A stretch of DNA of 64,000 bases from Phycisphaeraceae bacterium (GTDB lineage: Bacteria; Planctomycetota; Phycisphaerae; Phycisphaerales; Phycisphaeraceae): the NCBI GenBank assembly GCA_040222855.1, contig JAVKCD010000003.1, positions 636,919 to 700,918 of the forward strand. The letters are read 5' to 3'. Under the pieces are notes generated by a model. That model saw nothing but the letters and a program-made list of their open reading frames with translations, did no database searches and was not told the origin of the DNA. Each line of letters opens with the position of its first letter. Position 1 is the stretch's first letter. This document shows positions 9,376 to 18,800 of this stretch, in pieces. The position numbers and the translations under genes are program-made.

Positions 9376-9926
9376 CTGGTTGCCTCCTCTTTGGTGGCAC
9401 CGGCGGGGGTGAGCCAGCGGCCGACCTGGTCGCCCATCTGGAAGAGTCTTCGGACGGCCCCGCTGGGGAGCCGCCGAAGTCGTGCGTACCAGTCGTTCAT
9501 GGACTCGACCATACCGAGGAGCTGTTCGAGTTGTTCCTGGGTGTGCTGGCTTTCGCGGCCGGAGATGCGGGCTTCATCGACGCAGTCGCGGAGGGCTTCG
9601 AGGGTGGGGTCGAGCTCGCGTTTTTTTCGTTCATCGAGGATAGCGAGGCACATGGCCCAGACGTCCTGGACGGCGACGAAGTGGTCGCGGCGGTCGCCCA
9701 TGACGTGGACGACTTTGACGACGTCCCATCCCTGGAGTTCGCGGAGGGAGTTGGAGACGTTGGAGCGGGCGACTTTGAGGGTGGCGGCGATCTCGTCGGC
9801 GGGGAGCGGGCTTTCGGAGACGAAGAGGAGGGCGTGGATCTGGGCGACGGTGCGGTTGATGCCCCAGCGAGTGCCCATTTCCCCCCAGTGGAGGATGAAG
9901 CGTTCGGTGGCGGGGGTGAGGTTCAT
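9372..9926 (-). CDS. GbsR/MarR-type transcriptional regulator
   Basis: The 184-aa protein opens with a helical stretch (ERFILHWGEMGTRWGINRTVAQIHALLF) and a winged helix (ADEIAATLKVARSNVSNSLRELQGWDVVKVV), the layout of the GbsR branch of MarR regulators, followed by MGDRRDHFVA and a coiled C-terminal half. GbsR relatives often control osmolyte or choline genes, but no such genes are near. It probably represses its own operon: its promoter overlaps an 11-bp-arm palindrome just ahead of the ATG. Confidence 0.85.
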   Translation of the reverse strand: MNLTPATERFILHWGEMGTRWGINRTVAQIHALLFVSESPLPADEIAATLKVARSNVSNSLRELQGWDVVKVVHVMGDRRDHFVAVQDVWAMCLAILDERKKRELDPTLEALRDCVDEARISGRESQHTQEQLEQLLGMVESMNDWYARLRRLPSGAVRRLFQMGDQVGRWLTPAGATKEEATR

Positions 9927-9933
9927 AGCTACA

Positions 9934-9959
9934 GTTCTTTCTGTTGTGACAGAAAGAAC
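9934..9959. promoter_or_regulatory. Palindromic operator of the GbsR-type gene
   Basis: A perfect inverted repeat with arms GTTCTTTCTGT (9934-9944) and ACAGAAAGAAC (9949-9959) around TGTG. It starts 8 bp upstream of the regulator ATG and overlaps the -10 element and expected transcription start. The perfect symmetry fits a dimeric winged-helix repressor, hence autorepression. Confidence 0.75.
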
Positions 9960-9985
9960 ATACATAACGATCGGCCGGGTGTCCA
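9957..9985 (-). promoter_or_regulatory. Promoter of the GbsR operon
   Basis: On the minus strand TGGACA (9985-9980) and TATGTT (9962-9957) are separated by 17 bp, five and four matches to the housekeeping sigma consensus. The start of transcription would fall inside the palindrome at 9934-9959. Confidence 0.55.
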
Positions 9986-10006
9986 GTGTTGTTGATGTGG
10001 TGAGAA

Positions 10007-10052
10007 AAACATCAGTTAATTTATAATATAAAACTATTATTGACTGATGTTT
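10007..10052 (-). terminator. AT-rich inverted repeat, candidate terminator
   Basis: Arms AAACATCAGTTAAT (10007-10020) and ATTGACTGATGTTT (10039-10052) match except for one base. Read on the minus strand the stem ends in a GTTTTT run, right at the stop codon of the PDZ gene. The stem is unusually AT-rich for this GC-rich genome, so an operator or other protein site is an alternative. Confidence 0.45.
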
Positions 10053-10836
10053 ATAGCGACGATGAGTTGAGAGGTTCGAGGGTGATGGCGGGATCAGCGG
10101 CTTGGTTGAGGGGTATTGTGTCCCCGGTAAGTCGTTGGCGCTCTGCATGCCAGAGGAGGAGGGGGCCTTCGGTGAGTCCGAAGTTGGGGCCTTCATAGGT
10201 GGCTCTGAGTGCTTCGAGGGGGGCGGTTTCGATGGTGAGGCTGAGGGTCTGGCCATCGCGGAGGACGGTGAGGCTGAGGATGGAGCCGGGGGGCTGGCTG
10301 CGGGTGTGGGCCTGGAAGTCTTCCATAGTGGATCCCTCTTCGAACCATTCGCCAGCGAGTTGGACGACGAGATCGCCTTCGCGGAGGCGTTCGTGGCCGG
10401 GAAGGCCGGGGAGGGTGCGGATGACGGAAATTCCGGCGCGGGGCTGGCCATCGATCTCGATGGAGGGGGCTTCACGTTGGATGATGCCGATGGAGCCTTC
10501 GCCTTCCCAGGCGAAGTTTTCGCGGATGAGGCGTTGGACGAAGTGGTGGTGGGCGACCTCGATTAGGCGGTGCTTCTGCTCGGGCGTGGTGGCCTGAGTC
10601 ATGAGTTCGTGGAGGCGTTGAGGGTCGATGCGGGGGTTGGTGAGGAGTTCGCGGGTGGCGGTGTCGCGGACGGACCAGTCGTCATCATCAAGCCGGGTGA
10701 GGATGTCGCGCGGGGCGAGGGCGACGGTGTCGGGGTTGGCCTGGAGGGGGACGCCACGGGGCTGGGCAAGAGTTGTAGAGATGATGAGCAGTGAGAGACA
10801 GGTCAGGCGAATGATGAGTCGGGTGGTGACGGTCAT
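10051..10836 (-). CDS. Exported PDZ-domain protein
   Basis: A 261-aa protein with an N-terminal signal peptide (LIIRLTCLSLLIISTTLAQ). The middle has a HEAT-like helix pair (LTRLDDDDWSVRDTATRELL). The C-terminal half is a PDZ domain (GISVIRTLPGLPGHERLREGDLVVQLAGEWF), which binds protein C-termini or membrane-protein segments outside the cytoplasm. No protease domain is present. GGAG precedes the ATG at 10836. It follows yicC by 4 bp and is the last gene of the tpiA-secG-yicC operon, ending at an AT-rich inverted repeat. Confidence 0.75.
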   Translation of the reverse strand: MTVTTRLIIRLTCLSLLIISTTLAQPRGVPLQANPDTVALAPRDILTRLDDDDWSVRDTATRELLTNPRIDPQRLHELMTQATTPEQKHRLIEVAHHHFVQRLIRENFAWEGEGSIGIIQREAPSIEIDGQPRAGISVIRTLPGLPGHERLREGDLVVQLAGEWFEEGSTMEDFQAHTRSQPPGSILSLTVLRDGQTLSLTIETAPLEALRATYEGPNFGLTEGPLLLWHAERQRLTGDTIPLNQAADPAITLEPLNSSSL

Positions 10837-10840
10837 GGGG

Positions 10841-11734
10841 TCACTCCACGTTCTGGACCTGTTCCTTGATGCGATCGATGGAGCTCTTGATTTCGACGAC
10901 CGCCCTGCTGATGGCGCCATCGTTGGACTTGCTGCCGATGGTGTTGGCTTCGCGGAGGAGTTCCTGAGCGAGGAAGTCGAGTCGTCGGCCGACGGGTTCA
11001 CCGTCGCCTGTGGTGACAAGTTTCTCGAACTGGCCGAGATGTCCTGAGATGCGTGAGACTTCTTCGCTGATGTCGATGCGGTCGGCGTAGATCGCGACTT
11101 CGCGGAGGAGATCGACTTGGGCGACATCGAGTTCGGCGCGGGCGAGCATCTGATTGACTCGTGTTTTGAGGCGTTCGTGGTATTCCTCGGCGACGTGGGG
11201 AGCACGATCGCGGACTTCGGCAAGGCGGTCGATGATGCTCTGGCGGATTTCGAGGAGTTCGACGGCGAGGGTGCTGCCTTCGGTGGCGCGCATGGCTTCG
11301 AGCCGGTCGGCGGCGAGACTCATGAGGCGTTGGAGGACGGGTGCGGAGTGTTCGGCGAGGTGTTGCTCGGCTTCGGAGGGCTGGAGGACGCCTGGGAGGG
11401 TGAGGAGTTGGGTGAGGTCGACCTGGACAGACTGGCCGTCGACTTTGGAGCGGAGGGTTTCGAGGTGTCGGATGTATTCGAGCAGGGCATCATCATTGAT
11501 GCGAGACATCGCCCGGGCTTCGCTGATGCGGTGGAAGACGGTGAGGGTGATGGAGCCTCGGCTGAAGCGTTGGCGGAGTCTCGATTCGAGATCGGATTCG
11601 CGTTCGGCGAGTTCATCGGGGAGTCGGATGAGGCTTTTGAAGTAGCGGTTGTTGACGCTCTTGATTTCGACGGCGTAGTGGACGCCATCGGCCTCCTCGG
11701 AGGCGCTGCCGAAGCCTGTCATGGATCGGATCAT
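10841..11734 (-). CDS. yicC: YicC/YloC family endoribonuclease
   Basis: The 297-aa protein opens with MIRSMTGFGSA, the hallmark N-terminus of the YicC family, and carries SVNNRYF and the C-terminal REANTIGSKSND segment. Family members are metal-dependent endoribonucleases that trim small and messenger RNAs. Length is normal. It lies between secG and the PDZ gene, a neighbourhood with no obvious functional link to RNA decay. Confidence 0.9.
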   Translation of the reverse strand: MIRSMTGFGSASEEADGVHYAVEIKSVNNRYFKSLIRLPDELAERESDLESRLRQRFSRGSITLTVFHRISEARAMSRINDDALLEYIRHLETLRSKVDGQSVQVDLTQLLTLPGVLQPSEAEQHLAEHSAPVLQRLMSLAADRLEAMRATEGSTLAVELLEIRQSIIDRLAEVRDRAPHVAEEYHERLKTRVNQMLARAELDVAQVDLLREVAIYADRIDISEEVSRISGHLGQFEKLVTTGDGEPVGRRLDFLAQELLREANTIGSKSNDGAISRAVVEIKSSIDRIKEQVQNVE

Positions 11735-11767
11735 GCGTTGGCCAATGGGGGGTGAGAGTGCAGGCGG

Positions 11768-12139
11768 TTATTGAGTGGGCGTAGGTGTTGAATCGGGTTG
11801 GGCGGGAGCTGTTTCGGGGGCGGTTGAGGTGGCAGGGGCTGTTTCGGTGATGGCGGGGGGCGCGGCGATGCTGCTGATTTCTGCGGCGATGGACCATTGC
11901 ATGCCCATGGCGAGGAAGATCCAAACGACGAAGAAGCCGACGGTGATCCAGGTGAGGACGTCGCCGATGGAGGCCCCGAAGACGGCTGCTGCGTCGGTGG
12001 AGGCCCCGCCAAAGGCTCCTGCCAGTCCGCCGCCTTTGGGGCGTTGGATGAGGACGACCATGGTCATCACCACGCCGACGGTCAGGAAGCCGACCATCAG
12101 GGCGGTGGTGAGGGCGGAAACGGCGATCAGAGGAATCAC
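11768..12139 (-). CDS. secG: SecG translocase subunit
   Basis: A 123-aa membrane protein with two helices (residues 10-31 and 61-80) and the SecG loop VLIQRPKGGGLAGAFGG between them. SecG associates with SecYE and assists SecA-driven export. The C-terminal tail is Ala/Pro/Thr-rich and longer than in model bacteria, probably disordered. It follows tpiA by 54 bp, the tpiA-secG order seen in many bacteria. Confidence 0.92.
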   Translation of the reverse strand: MIPLIAVSALTTALMVGFLTVGVVMTMVVLIQRPKGGGLAGAFGGASTDAAAVFGASIGDVLTWITVGFFVVWIFLAMGMQWSIAAEISSIAAPPAITETAPATSTAPETAPAQPDSTPTPTQ

Positions 12140-12193
12140 AGGGTCACTCCGTAAGGTACGATTGATGAGTATAGCCCGATTTGAGGTCGGGTT

Positions 12194-12955
12194 TTAGATG
12201 GCGGCCTTGATGATGGCGGCGAAGTCGTCGGCTTTGAGGGCGGCCCCGCCGATGAGTCCGCCGTCGATATCAGGCTGTCCGATGAGGTCTTTGGCGTTGG
12301 CGGGCTTCATGGAGCCGCCGTATTGGATGCGGACGGCCTGGGCGACCTGGTCGTTGTAGAGGAAGGCGAGGGTTTTCCGGATGGCGGCGTGGGCGGCCTG
12401 AGCGTCCTGGGGGGTGGCGGTCTTGCCGGTACCGATGGCCCAGACGGGTTCGTAGGCGAGGGTGATGCTGGCCATCTGCGAGGCGGTGACGCCTGCGAGG
12501 CCGAGGGAGAGCTGGCCGGCGTTGATGGCGTCGGTCTGTCCGGCTTCGCGCTGTTCGAGCTTCTCGCCGATGCAGAGATCAACATCGAGCCCGGCTTCGA
12601 GGGCGGCGAGAACTTTTTCGTTGACGAGGGTATCGGTCTCGCCGATGACATGGCGTCGCTCGGAGTGACCGACGAGGAGGGTGGAGACGCCAGCGTCTTT
12701 GAGCATGGAGAGGCTGACTTCGCCGGTGAAGGCACCGTTCGGCTGGGTGTAGGCGTCCTGGGCCCCGAGGCGGATTTTGGACGGTGCCAAGGCTTCGGCG
12801 ACGGGGAGAAGGTAGGGGAAGGCGGGGAAGACGGTGACCTCGACGCCAGTGAAGGTGTCGGCCTGGGCGGCGAGGCCCTTGGCGAGAGCGATGGCCTCAT
12901 CGTGGTGGAGGTTCATTTTCCAGTTACCGCCGACGGTGGGCGTGCGGGTGGACAC
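12194..12955 (-). CDS. tpiA: Triose-phosphate isomerase
   Basis: The 253-aa TIM barrel interconverts dihydroxyacetone phosphate and glyceraldehyde 3-phosphate in glycolysis. Catalytic residues are visible: K13 in GGNWKMN, H97 in VGHSERR and E169 in AYEPVWAIG. The phosphate-binding YGGS motif is near the end. Length is standard. GGAGACC sits just upstream of the ATG. It heads the tpiA-secG-yicC-PDZ operon. Confidence 0.97.
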   Translation of the reverse strand: MSTRTPTVGGNWKMNLHHDEAIALAKGLAAQADTFTGVEVTVFPAFPYLLPVAEALAPSKIRLGAQDAYTQPNGAFTGEVSLSMLKDAGVSTLLVGHSERRHVIGETDTLVNEKVLAALEAGLDVDLCIGEKLEQREAGQTDAINAGQLSLGLAGVTASQMASITLAYEPVWAIGTGKTATPQDAQAAHAAIRKTLAFLYNDQVAQAVRIQYGGSMKPANAKDLIGQPDIDGGLIGGAALKADDFAAIIKAAI

Positions 12956-13052
12956 GGCCGGTCTCCTAAATCAGGGAGTGTTTTAAGATAGCCACGGGCC
13001 CGGGTGGCCTTGGCGGGTAATGCACTATATCGGATCGTGTGACGATCCTGAG

Positions 13053-14018
13053 TCAAGCTGGGGTTGGGCGTGTGGGCGTGGGTTGGGTGGCTAAGAGGCG
13101 GTCGACTCCCTGGTCGAGGAGAGTGGTAATGGCTTTGGCGACGACGCGACGGAGGGATTTGGTGTTGGCTTGCTCGTCGAGGTAGAGGCAGGTGGTGCCG
13201 TTGGCGTCGTAGACCTGGGCTCGGAAGCGGAACTGGCCGGGGTTGATCTGCTCGGCGAGAACGGCGACGGGGAGGTTGCAGTCGGCGTTGATGCCGGCGA
13301 GAAGTTGGCGTTCAGCGTGGACCTCGGCGGCTGAGACGGCGTTGTTGAGGGGGAGGCAGCGAGTGAGGGCGACATGGTCGTCGGACCGGATAACGAGGGC
13401 GATGGCACCCTGGCAGGCGGCGGGGAGGATGTTGTCGGTCGGTATGGGATGCTTGAGGTGATCGGCCAGCCCGAGGCGTTTGAGGCCGGCGGCGGCCATG
13501 AGGGTGAAGGTGATGCCATCGTGTCCATCGTTGACACGTTGGAGGCGTGTGGGGACGTTGCCGCGGAGGAGTTTGACGTTGAGGTTGGGACGAAGGCGGA
13601 GAAGTTGGGCACGGCGTCTTGGGCTGCTGGTGCCGAAGACGGCGTCGTTGGGGAGTTCGGCGATGCTCGTCGCGCCGTTGGGTGCGATGAGGACATCGCG
13701 GGTATCGTTGCGTTTGGGGATGGCGGCGAGGGCGAGTCCCGGGGTGTCTTTGGCGGGCAGGTCTTTGAGGCTGTGAACGGCGATGTCGGCGGCACCGTCG
13801 AGGATTTTCTGGTCGACGGCTCGGGTAAAGAGTCCTTTTCCGCCGGCGTCGTTGAGGGCTCTGTCGGCGAGGCGGTCGCCGTGGGATTCGATCCAGAGGA
13901 ACTCGACGGTGAGTTTGGGATGGAGCTTGGCGAGCGCAGCGCCCACGCGTTGGGCTTGAACACGGGCGAGGTCACTCCCACGCGAGGCGATGACAATAGG
14001 CTTACGGCTGCGTCGCAC
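13053..14018 (-). CDS. hemC: Hydroxymethylbilane synthase
   Basis: The 321-aa enzyme polymerises four porphobilinogens into hydroxymethylbilane for haem and related tetrapyrroles. The N-terminal IASRGSDLA, the substrate-binding VHSLKDLP, FGTSSPRR and RGNVPTRL motifs, and C247 (in INADCNLP), which attaches the dipyrromethane cofactor, are all present. The start is a GTG with GGAG six bases ahead. It lies upstream of tpiA with a 97-bp gap that contains a GC-rich hairpin, so it may be transcribed separately. No other haem gene is in the window. Confidence 0.95.
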   Translation of the reverse strand: MRRSRKPIVIASRGSDLARVQAQRVGAALAKLHPKLTVEFLWIESHGDRLADRALNDAGGKGLFTRAVDQKILDGAADIAVHSLKDLPAKDTPGLALAAIPKRNDTRDVLIAPNGATSIAELPNDAVFGTSSPRRRAQLLRLRPNLNVKLLRGNVPTRLQRVNDGHDGITFTLMAAAGLKRLGLADHLKHPIPTDNILPAACQGAIALVIRSDDHVALTRCLPLNNAVSAAEVHAERQLLAGINADCNLPVAVLAEQINPGQFRFRAQVYDANGTTCLYLDEQANTKSLRRVVAKAITTLLDQGVDRLLATQPTPTRPTPA

Positions 14019-14132
14019 TCACTACTCCAAGAGGCGGGGCGTACTATAACGCCTGGGCCTGGTTTGTCAGGCATAAATGCAGGGTTTATTTGAGCTTCTG
14101 CATGAACTCAACTCATCTGGAAAGGTATCACG

Positions 14133-14354
14133 ATGGCAAGAATGATTCGACATGAGGCGACGGGTCCGATTGAGGTTCCGCCACAGGACAAGAGTGTGTG
14201 GGTGTGTGCGTGCGGACTGAGTCAGAACCTGCCGTATTGTGATGGGGCGCACAAGGTTTGTCGTCAGGCTGAGAAGGAGGCTTCGGGGCAGGTGCATGTT
14301 TACAGCAGGGACCGGACGAGGGTCGTGCGGATTGAGGAGGATGAGGAGGCGTAG
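14133..14354 (+). CDS. CDGSH iron-sulfur protein
   Basis: A 73-aa protein whose centre is the CDGSH signature CACGLSQNLPYCDGAHK: three Cys and one His that hold a [2Fe-2S] cluster in mitoNEET-like proteins. It has no membrane anchor. Bacterial versions are small electron or cluster carriers of uncertain role. AAGG precedes the ATG. It ends 9 bp before the convergent RNHCP gene. Confidence 0.88.
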   Translation: MARMIRHEATGPIEVPPQDKSVWVCACGLSQNLPYCDGAHKVCRQAEKEASGQVHVYSRDRTRVVRIEEDEEA

Positions 14355-14363
14355 GCGGTCAGG

Positions 14364-14747
14364 TCATGGATGACCTCGGGGTCTGCCAGCTATCGGCAGG
14401 TGATCAAGGGGGAAGGGAGGGCGTGCGAGGGGCCGGAGGGCGAGTTGGAGGAGGGCGAGCTCCTGGTCGTCGCCGGCGATGCGGTTGGTGCGGAAGGTGT
14501 TGCAGGCGGTGCAGCGGTGGATGAGGCACCATTCGCCGTCGTCGCGTGTGTGGATGGCGATGGGTTCCATGGGAGCGCGGCAGGTGGCCTGTCGGTCGCC
14601 GATGGCCTCGTCGACGTGACGTGACCAGAGGCAGAGGGGGCAGTGGTTGCGGTGTCGGCTGCCTCTGGGGTCGCCAGAGACGTGCATACGACAGCGGATG
14701 CAGGTGAAGCCGTCGTCGTTGTCACGGCGTTTATTTCGTGATGACAT
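14364..14747 (-). CDS. RNHCP-domain zinc protein
   Basis: The 127-aa protein has the RNHCP signature: FTCIRCRMHV, then RNHCPLCLWSRHVDE, then GDRQATCRAPMEPIAI and later HRCTACNTFRTNRIAGDD. The Cys pairs probably bind zinc. The function of the family is unknown; the cysteine knuckles suggest nucleic-acid or protein binding. Its leader contains the structured segment at 14821-14891. Confidence 0.82.
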   Translation of the reverse strand: MSSRNKRRDNDDGFTCIRCRMHVSGDPRGSRHRNHCPLCLWSRHVDEAIGDRQATCRAPMEPIAIHTRDDGEWCLIHRCTACNTFRTNRIAGDDQELALLQLALRPLARPPFPLDHLPIAGRPRGHP

Positions 14748-14820
14748 GGAGGCTTTCCGTGGCTCATCGGCGGAGTGATCGCGCCGTGGGATATCGATGA
14801 GTCCGATGAACGTGCGGAGT

Positions 14821-14891
14821 TAACCCGGCTACGAGCTGGCTCGGAGCGGACCTACAGCTCGCGACGATGTCGGGTGCTGGGTAACCGGGTT
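14821..14891. other. Three-way-junction RNA structure candidate
   Basis: Complementary arms enclose two further hairpins: outer AACCCGG (14822-14828) with CCGGGTT (14885-14891); inner CGAGCTG (14832-14838) with CAGCTCG (14855-14861); and CGAC/GTCG (14862-14865, 14869-14872). It is 75 bp upstream of the RNHCP gene on the minus strand. It fits no riboswitch class that I recognise. Confidence 0.35.
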
Positions 14892-15018
14892 GTGCCTCAG
14901 GCAGTGGCCATATGATTTGAGCGTAACTCGGGATCGATGGGGAGACAAGAGAAAAGTCAGGACGATCGCGGAGGTTTGTGGTGACGGTGAGATGCGATCG
15001 TGGTGTGGTCGGTTTGCG

Positions 15019-15798
15019 TCAGGCAGCGTGGTTGGCGGGGGCCTGGGGGGTGATATTGGGGATGTCTTCGATCCGCCAGAGGGCCATATCGCGTCGGCGG
15101 TAGCCCCAGGCTGAGTCGCGGATGGAATGGCGGGGTTTGGGGAGGTTGAAGGGTTCGGCGGTGAGGTTGATGGGGAACCAGCGGCCGGTGGCGATGTTGA
15201 TGTTGGTGCCGCGGGGGTGGGTGGTGGTGAGGAGGTAGGTGCTGCCTGAGTTTTTGATGGCGGCGAGGGCTTTGGCGACGTTCTGGAAGGAGAAGTGGAA
15301 GAGGCAGTCGCGGCAGACGATGATGTCGACTTTGGGGAGTTGATCTTCGAGGAGGTTGATGACCTCGAAGCGTCGGCGTGGTCCGGCGTGCTGCTGGCGG
15401 TTGGCGTGGATCAGGGGCTCGACGATGTCGGCACCGAGGTAGTCGACGCCTGCGAGGTCGACGGTGCGCATCCAGTGGAAGTCGCCACAGGGGAGGTCGA
15501 GCATCGAGGTGATGTTGAGCTTGCTTATGAGTTCGGGGAGGTTGTTGCGGAGCGAGCGGGTGTAGAAGAGCGTCGAGCCGGGGCCTGAGCGGGACTCGTC
15601 GTTGCCCCAGTGGTTACGGGTGTAGTAGTCGGTGAAGATTCCGGCCACGGGGCGGGCTTCGGTGTCGGACGTGGCTCGGGGCGCGTCTTCGACCCGGCGG
15701 CTCAGGCGTTCGTGGAGCCACCACTTTGAGCCAGCGAGGATTTTACGAAGTGAGTAGGGGCAGAGGTCTTTGATGCTGCGGGTCAGGGTCGATGGCAT
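15019..15798 (-). CDS. Class I SAM-dependent methyltransferase
   Basis: A 259-aa protein with the Rossmann methyltransferase core: motif I region TSMLDLPCGDFHWM (about residue 95), motif II YLGADIV, and motif IV VDIIVCRDCLFHFS. The N-terminal segment IFTDYYTRNHWGNDESRSG is seen in uncharacterised sugar- or lipid-linked methyltransferases. The acceptor is not known. GAGG lies seven bases before the ATG. It sits 95 bp downstream of dnaE on the same strand. Confidence 0.8.
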   Translation of the reverse strand: MPSTLTRSIKDLCPYSLRKILAGSKWWLHERLSRRVEDAPRATSDTEARPVAGIFTDYYTRNHWGNDESRSGPGSTLFYTRSLRNNLPELISKLNITSMLDLPCGDFHWMRTVDLAGVDYLGADIVEPLIHANRQQHAGPRRRFEVINLLEDQLPKVDIIVCRDCLFHFSFQNVAKALAAIKNSGSTYLLTTTHPRGTNINIATGRWFPINLTAEPFNLPKPRHSIRDSAWGYRRRDMALWRIEDIPNITPQAPANHAA

Positions 15799-15893
15799 GG
15801 GGTTTCCTCGCGGGTGGTTCCCTGAGGATCGGCCATGGCTGCGTGGGAGCCGTTGCGGGAGATGGGAGGACCGGTAAGAACCGGCTGCGAGGA

Positions 15894-18800
15894 TCAGTAG
15901 CGATCGATGCTGGCGCAGATTTCGCTGTCCTGGACGGAGGAGGCCATGGCGAGTTTGGGGGTGGTGTCTTGGGCGGCGACGTAGCGGTGGGTGCTGGTGG
16001 TTTCGGAGGCGCGGAGGCGGGGAGCACCCATGAGGGTGCAGGAGCCGGTGGCGCAGGTGGAGCGGTTGATGATCCCGCGGAGGGCTGAGGTGAGGTGTTC
16101 ATCGACGGCGACGCGGAGGCCGGGGAGTCGGAGGGCGATGGTGGTGGTGGTGTCGCGGAGCGAGAGGTGGACATCGGCGGCGGCACCATTAGCGCGGCGA
16201 GCGGCCTGGCGGAGGACCTCGCGGATCTCGGCGAGGGTCTGTTTGTAGTCGCCGGCGTGACCGTTGTTGATGGAGGAGTCGGGGATGAGTTCGATGAGGA
16301 CGGTGCGGGTGAGGCGCGTTTCGGCGAGGTCGGCGGGGATGACCTTATCGACGATGATGTTGGGTTCTTCCCGGCGGCGATCGACCTTGCCGATGAGGTA
16401 GACGACCTCGTCGGCTTCGAGGAGGGGTGCGACGAGGTCGTAGGTTTTGGGGAAACAGACGGCATCGATCGGTCCGGTATGGTCCTCGATCGTTAGCATC
16501 GCCATTTTTTCCTGTTTGGCCCGGGTGACGGTGGTTCGGACGCGGGTGAGCATCCCGCCGAGGATGATCTCGACGCCTTCGGCGAGGTCGGCGATCTCGG
16601 CGGTGGTGGCGGTACCGAAGCGAGCGATGGCGTCGCGGTGTTCGTCGAGAGGGTGGCTGGAGACGTAGAAGCCGAGAACTTCTTTCTCGAAGGCGAGAGT
16701 TTCGCGTCGAGCCCATGGTGCGGTATTAGGGAGTTGGGCCTGGGCGGCCTGTGTGGTGTCGGCAGCGGGCCCGCCAAAGAAGTTCATCTGACCAGAGGCG
16801 CGGTCGGCGGCGGCTCGTTTGCCGGCGACGACGGCGTCGGGCAGGGCTTCGAGCATGGCGGCGCGCTGGTCCTGTCCGTGGAGTTCGTCGAATGCCCCGC
16901 ATTTGATGAGGGCTTCGATGCAGGTTTTGTTGACGGCGTCGAGGGGGACGCGTTCGCAAAAGTCGTGGATGTTCTTGTATGGCCCGCGTTTGGTTCGCTC
17001 GGTGATGATGGCGTTGATGGCCTTTTCACCAGCGCCTTTGACGGCGGAGAGTCCGAAGCGGATGTGGCCGTGGTGGGGTGCGCGGGCCTCGGGTCCGGGT
17101 TCGTCGGCGTCGTAGACGACGGTGAAGCCGATGTCGGAGCGTTGGATGTCAGGCTGTTTGACCTCAACGCCTCGGCTGCCATCGGGGAGGGCGAGTCGTC
17201 GGCAGGCGTCGATGTATTCAACGACCTTGTCGGTGCTAACGGATTCGTAGGTGAGCACGGCGGCCATGTACTGGATGGGGAAGAGGGTTTTGAGGTATGC
17301 GGTCTGGTAGGCGACGATGGCGTAGCCGGTGGAGTGAGATTTATTGAAGCCGTAGCCAGCGAACTTGAGGATGAGGTCGAAGAGTTCGCCGGACTGTTCT
17401 CGGGGCAAGTCTTTCTTTTCGGCGCCGTCGAGGAAGGCCTCGCGGTTGGCGTTGATGACCTTTTCTTTTTTCTTGGAGATGGCTTTGATGAGGGTGTAGG
17501 CCTGCCGGAGTGGGATGCCGCCCAGTTCGTGGACGATCTGCATCACCTGTTCCTGGTAGACCATGATGCCGTAGGTCTCGTTGGTGAACTTCTCGACGAT
17601 GGGGTGTTGTTGGGGGACTTCTTCGCGGCTGTTTTTGCGGTTGTTGTAGTTGGGGATGAGCTCCATGGGGCCGGGACGGTAGAGGGCGTTGGCGGCGATG
17701 AGGTCTTCGAGTCGGTCGGGCTTCATAGCCATGAGGAGGTTGCGCATGCCCCCTGATTCGAACTGGAAGACGGCGGCGGTTTCGCCTCGCGCGAAGAGCT
17801 GGAGGACTCTGGGGTCGTCGTATTCGAGTCGTTCGAGGTCGAGGGGGTCCCAGGCGGGGTCGTCGATCTGGCCGGTGCGGTCGGGGCGAGCGGCGGCGGC
17901 GCGGGTCTGGTCTTCGGAGAAGGACTGGCGGATGAGGGTCTTGGCACGCTCGATGATGGAAAGGGTGCGGAGGCCGAGGAAGTCCATCTTGAGGAGGCCG
18001 ACGCGTTCGCAGGTGGGTCCGTCCCACTGCGTGACGATCTGTTCGGTGCCTGCGGGTTGGTAGAGGGGGACGATGTCGTCGAGGGGTCGGGTGGCGAGGA
18101 CAACGCCGGCTGCGTGGACACCGGCGTGACGAGCCATGCCTTCTAGCCGCCTGGCCGTGTCGATCATGCGGCGGTGCTGATCGGAGTTGTCGTAGAGTTT
18201 TCGGAGTTCGGGTTCCTGGTCGAGCGCTTTGTCGAGGGTGGTGCCGAGTCCGTCGCCGACGAGTTTGCAGACCTTATCGACTTCGGCGAGGGAGACATCG
18301 TGGACGCGGCCGACGTCGCGGATGGCAGCGCGGGCCTTGAGGGTTCCGAAGGTGATGATCTGGGCGACGTGGCCGTACTTGTTTCGGACGTAGTCGATGA
18401 CGCTCTGTCGGCCATCCTGGCACATGTCGATGTCGATGTCGGGGTATTCGGAGCGGTCGGGGTCGGTGAAGCGTTCGAAGAGGAGTCCGTACTCGACGGG
18501 GCAGGCGTTGGAGAGGCCGAGGACGTAGCCGACCATGGTGCCGACGCCTGAGCCACGGGCATTGGCGGGGATGGCGTTGGCACGGGCGTAGTTGACGAAG
18601 TCCCAGACGATGAGGAAGTAGGCTGAGATGGATTTGTCGGCGAGAATCCCGAGTTCGCGGTCGAGGCGTGCGCGGATCTCGTCGGTAATGCCGTCGGTGC
18701 CGTAGCGCCAGATGAGGCCAGCTTCGCAGAGGTCGCGGAGGGCTTTGTCGCACTGGGTTTTAAGGTCATCGGCGGAGAGTTTGGCATCGCGGGTGGCGTC

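Noticed and set aside
9187..10026. Plus-strand frames across the GbsR gene and its promoter
   Set aside because: They cover the promoter and palindrome and their products have no domain; the minus strand gives a clear winged-helix regulator.
13032..13048. GGATCG/CGATCC hairpin after hemC as an intrinsic terminator
   Set aside because: The arms are perfect but no T run follows on the minus strand; it may only slow transcription.
14790..14820. Hammerhead-like string ATGAGTCC before the structured segment
   Set aside because: The invariant CUGAUGA and GAAA core elements and the third stem are not present.
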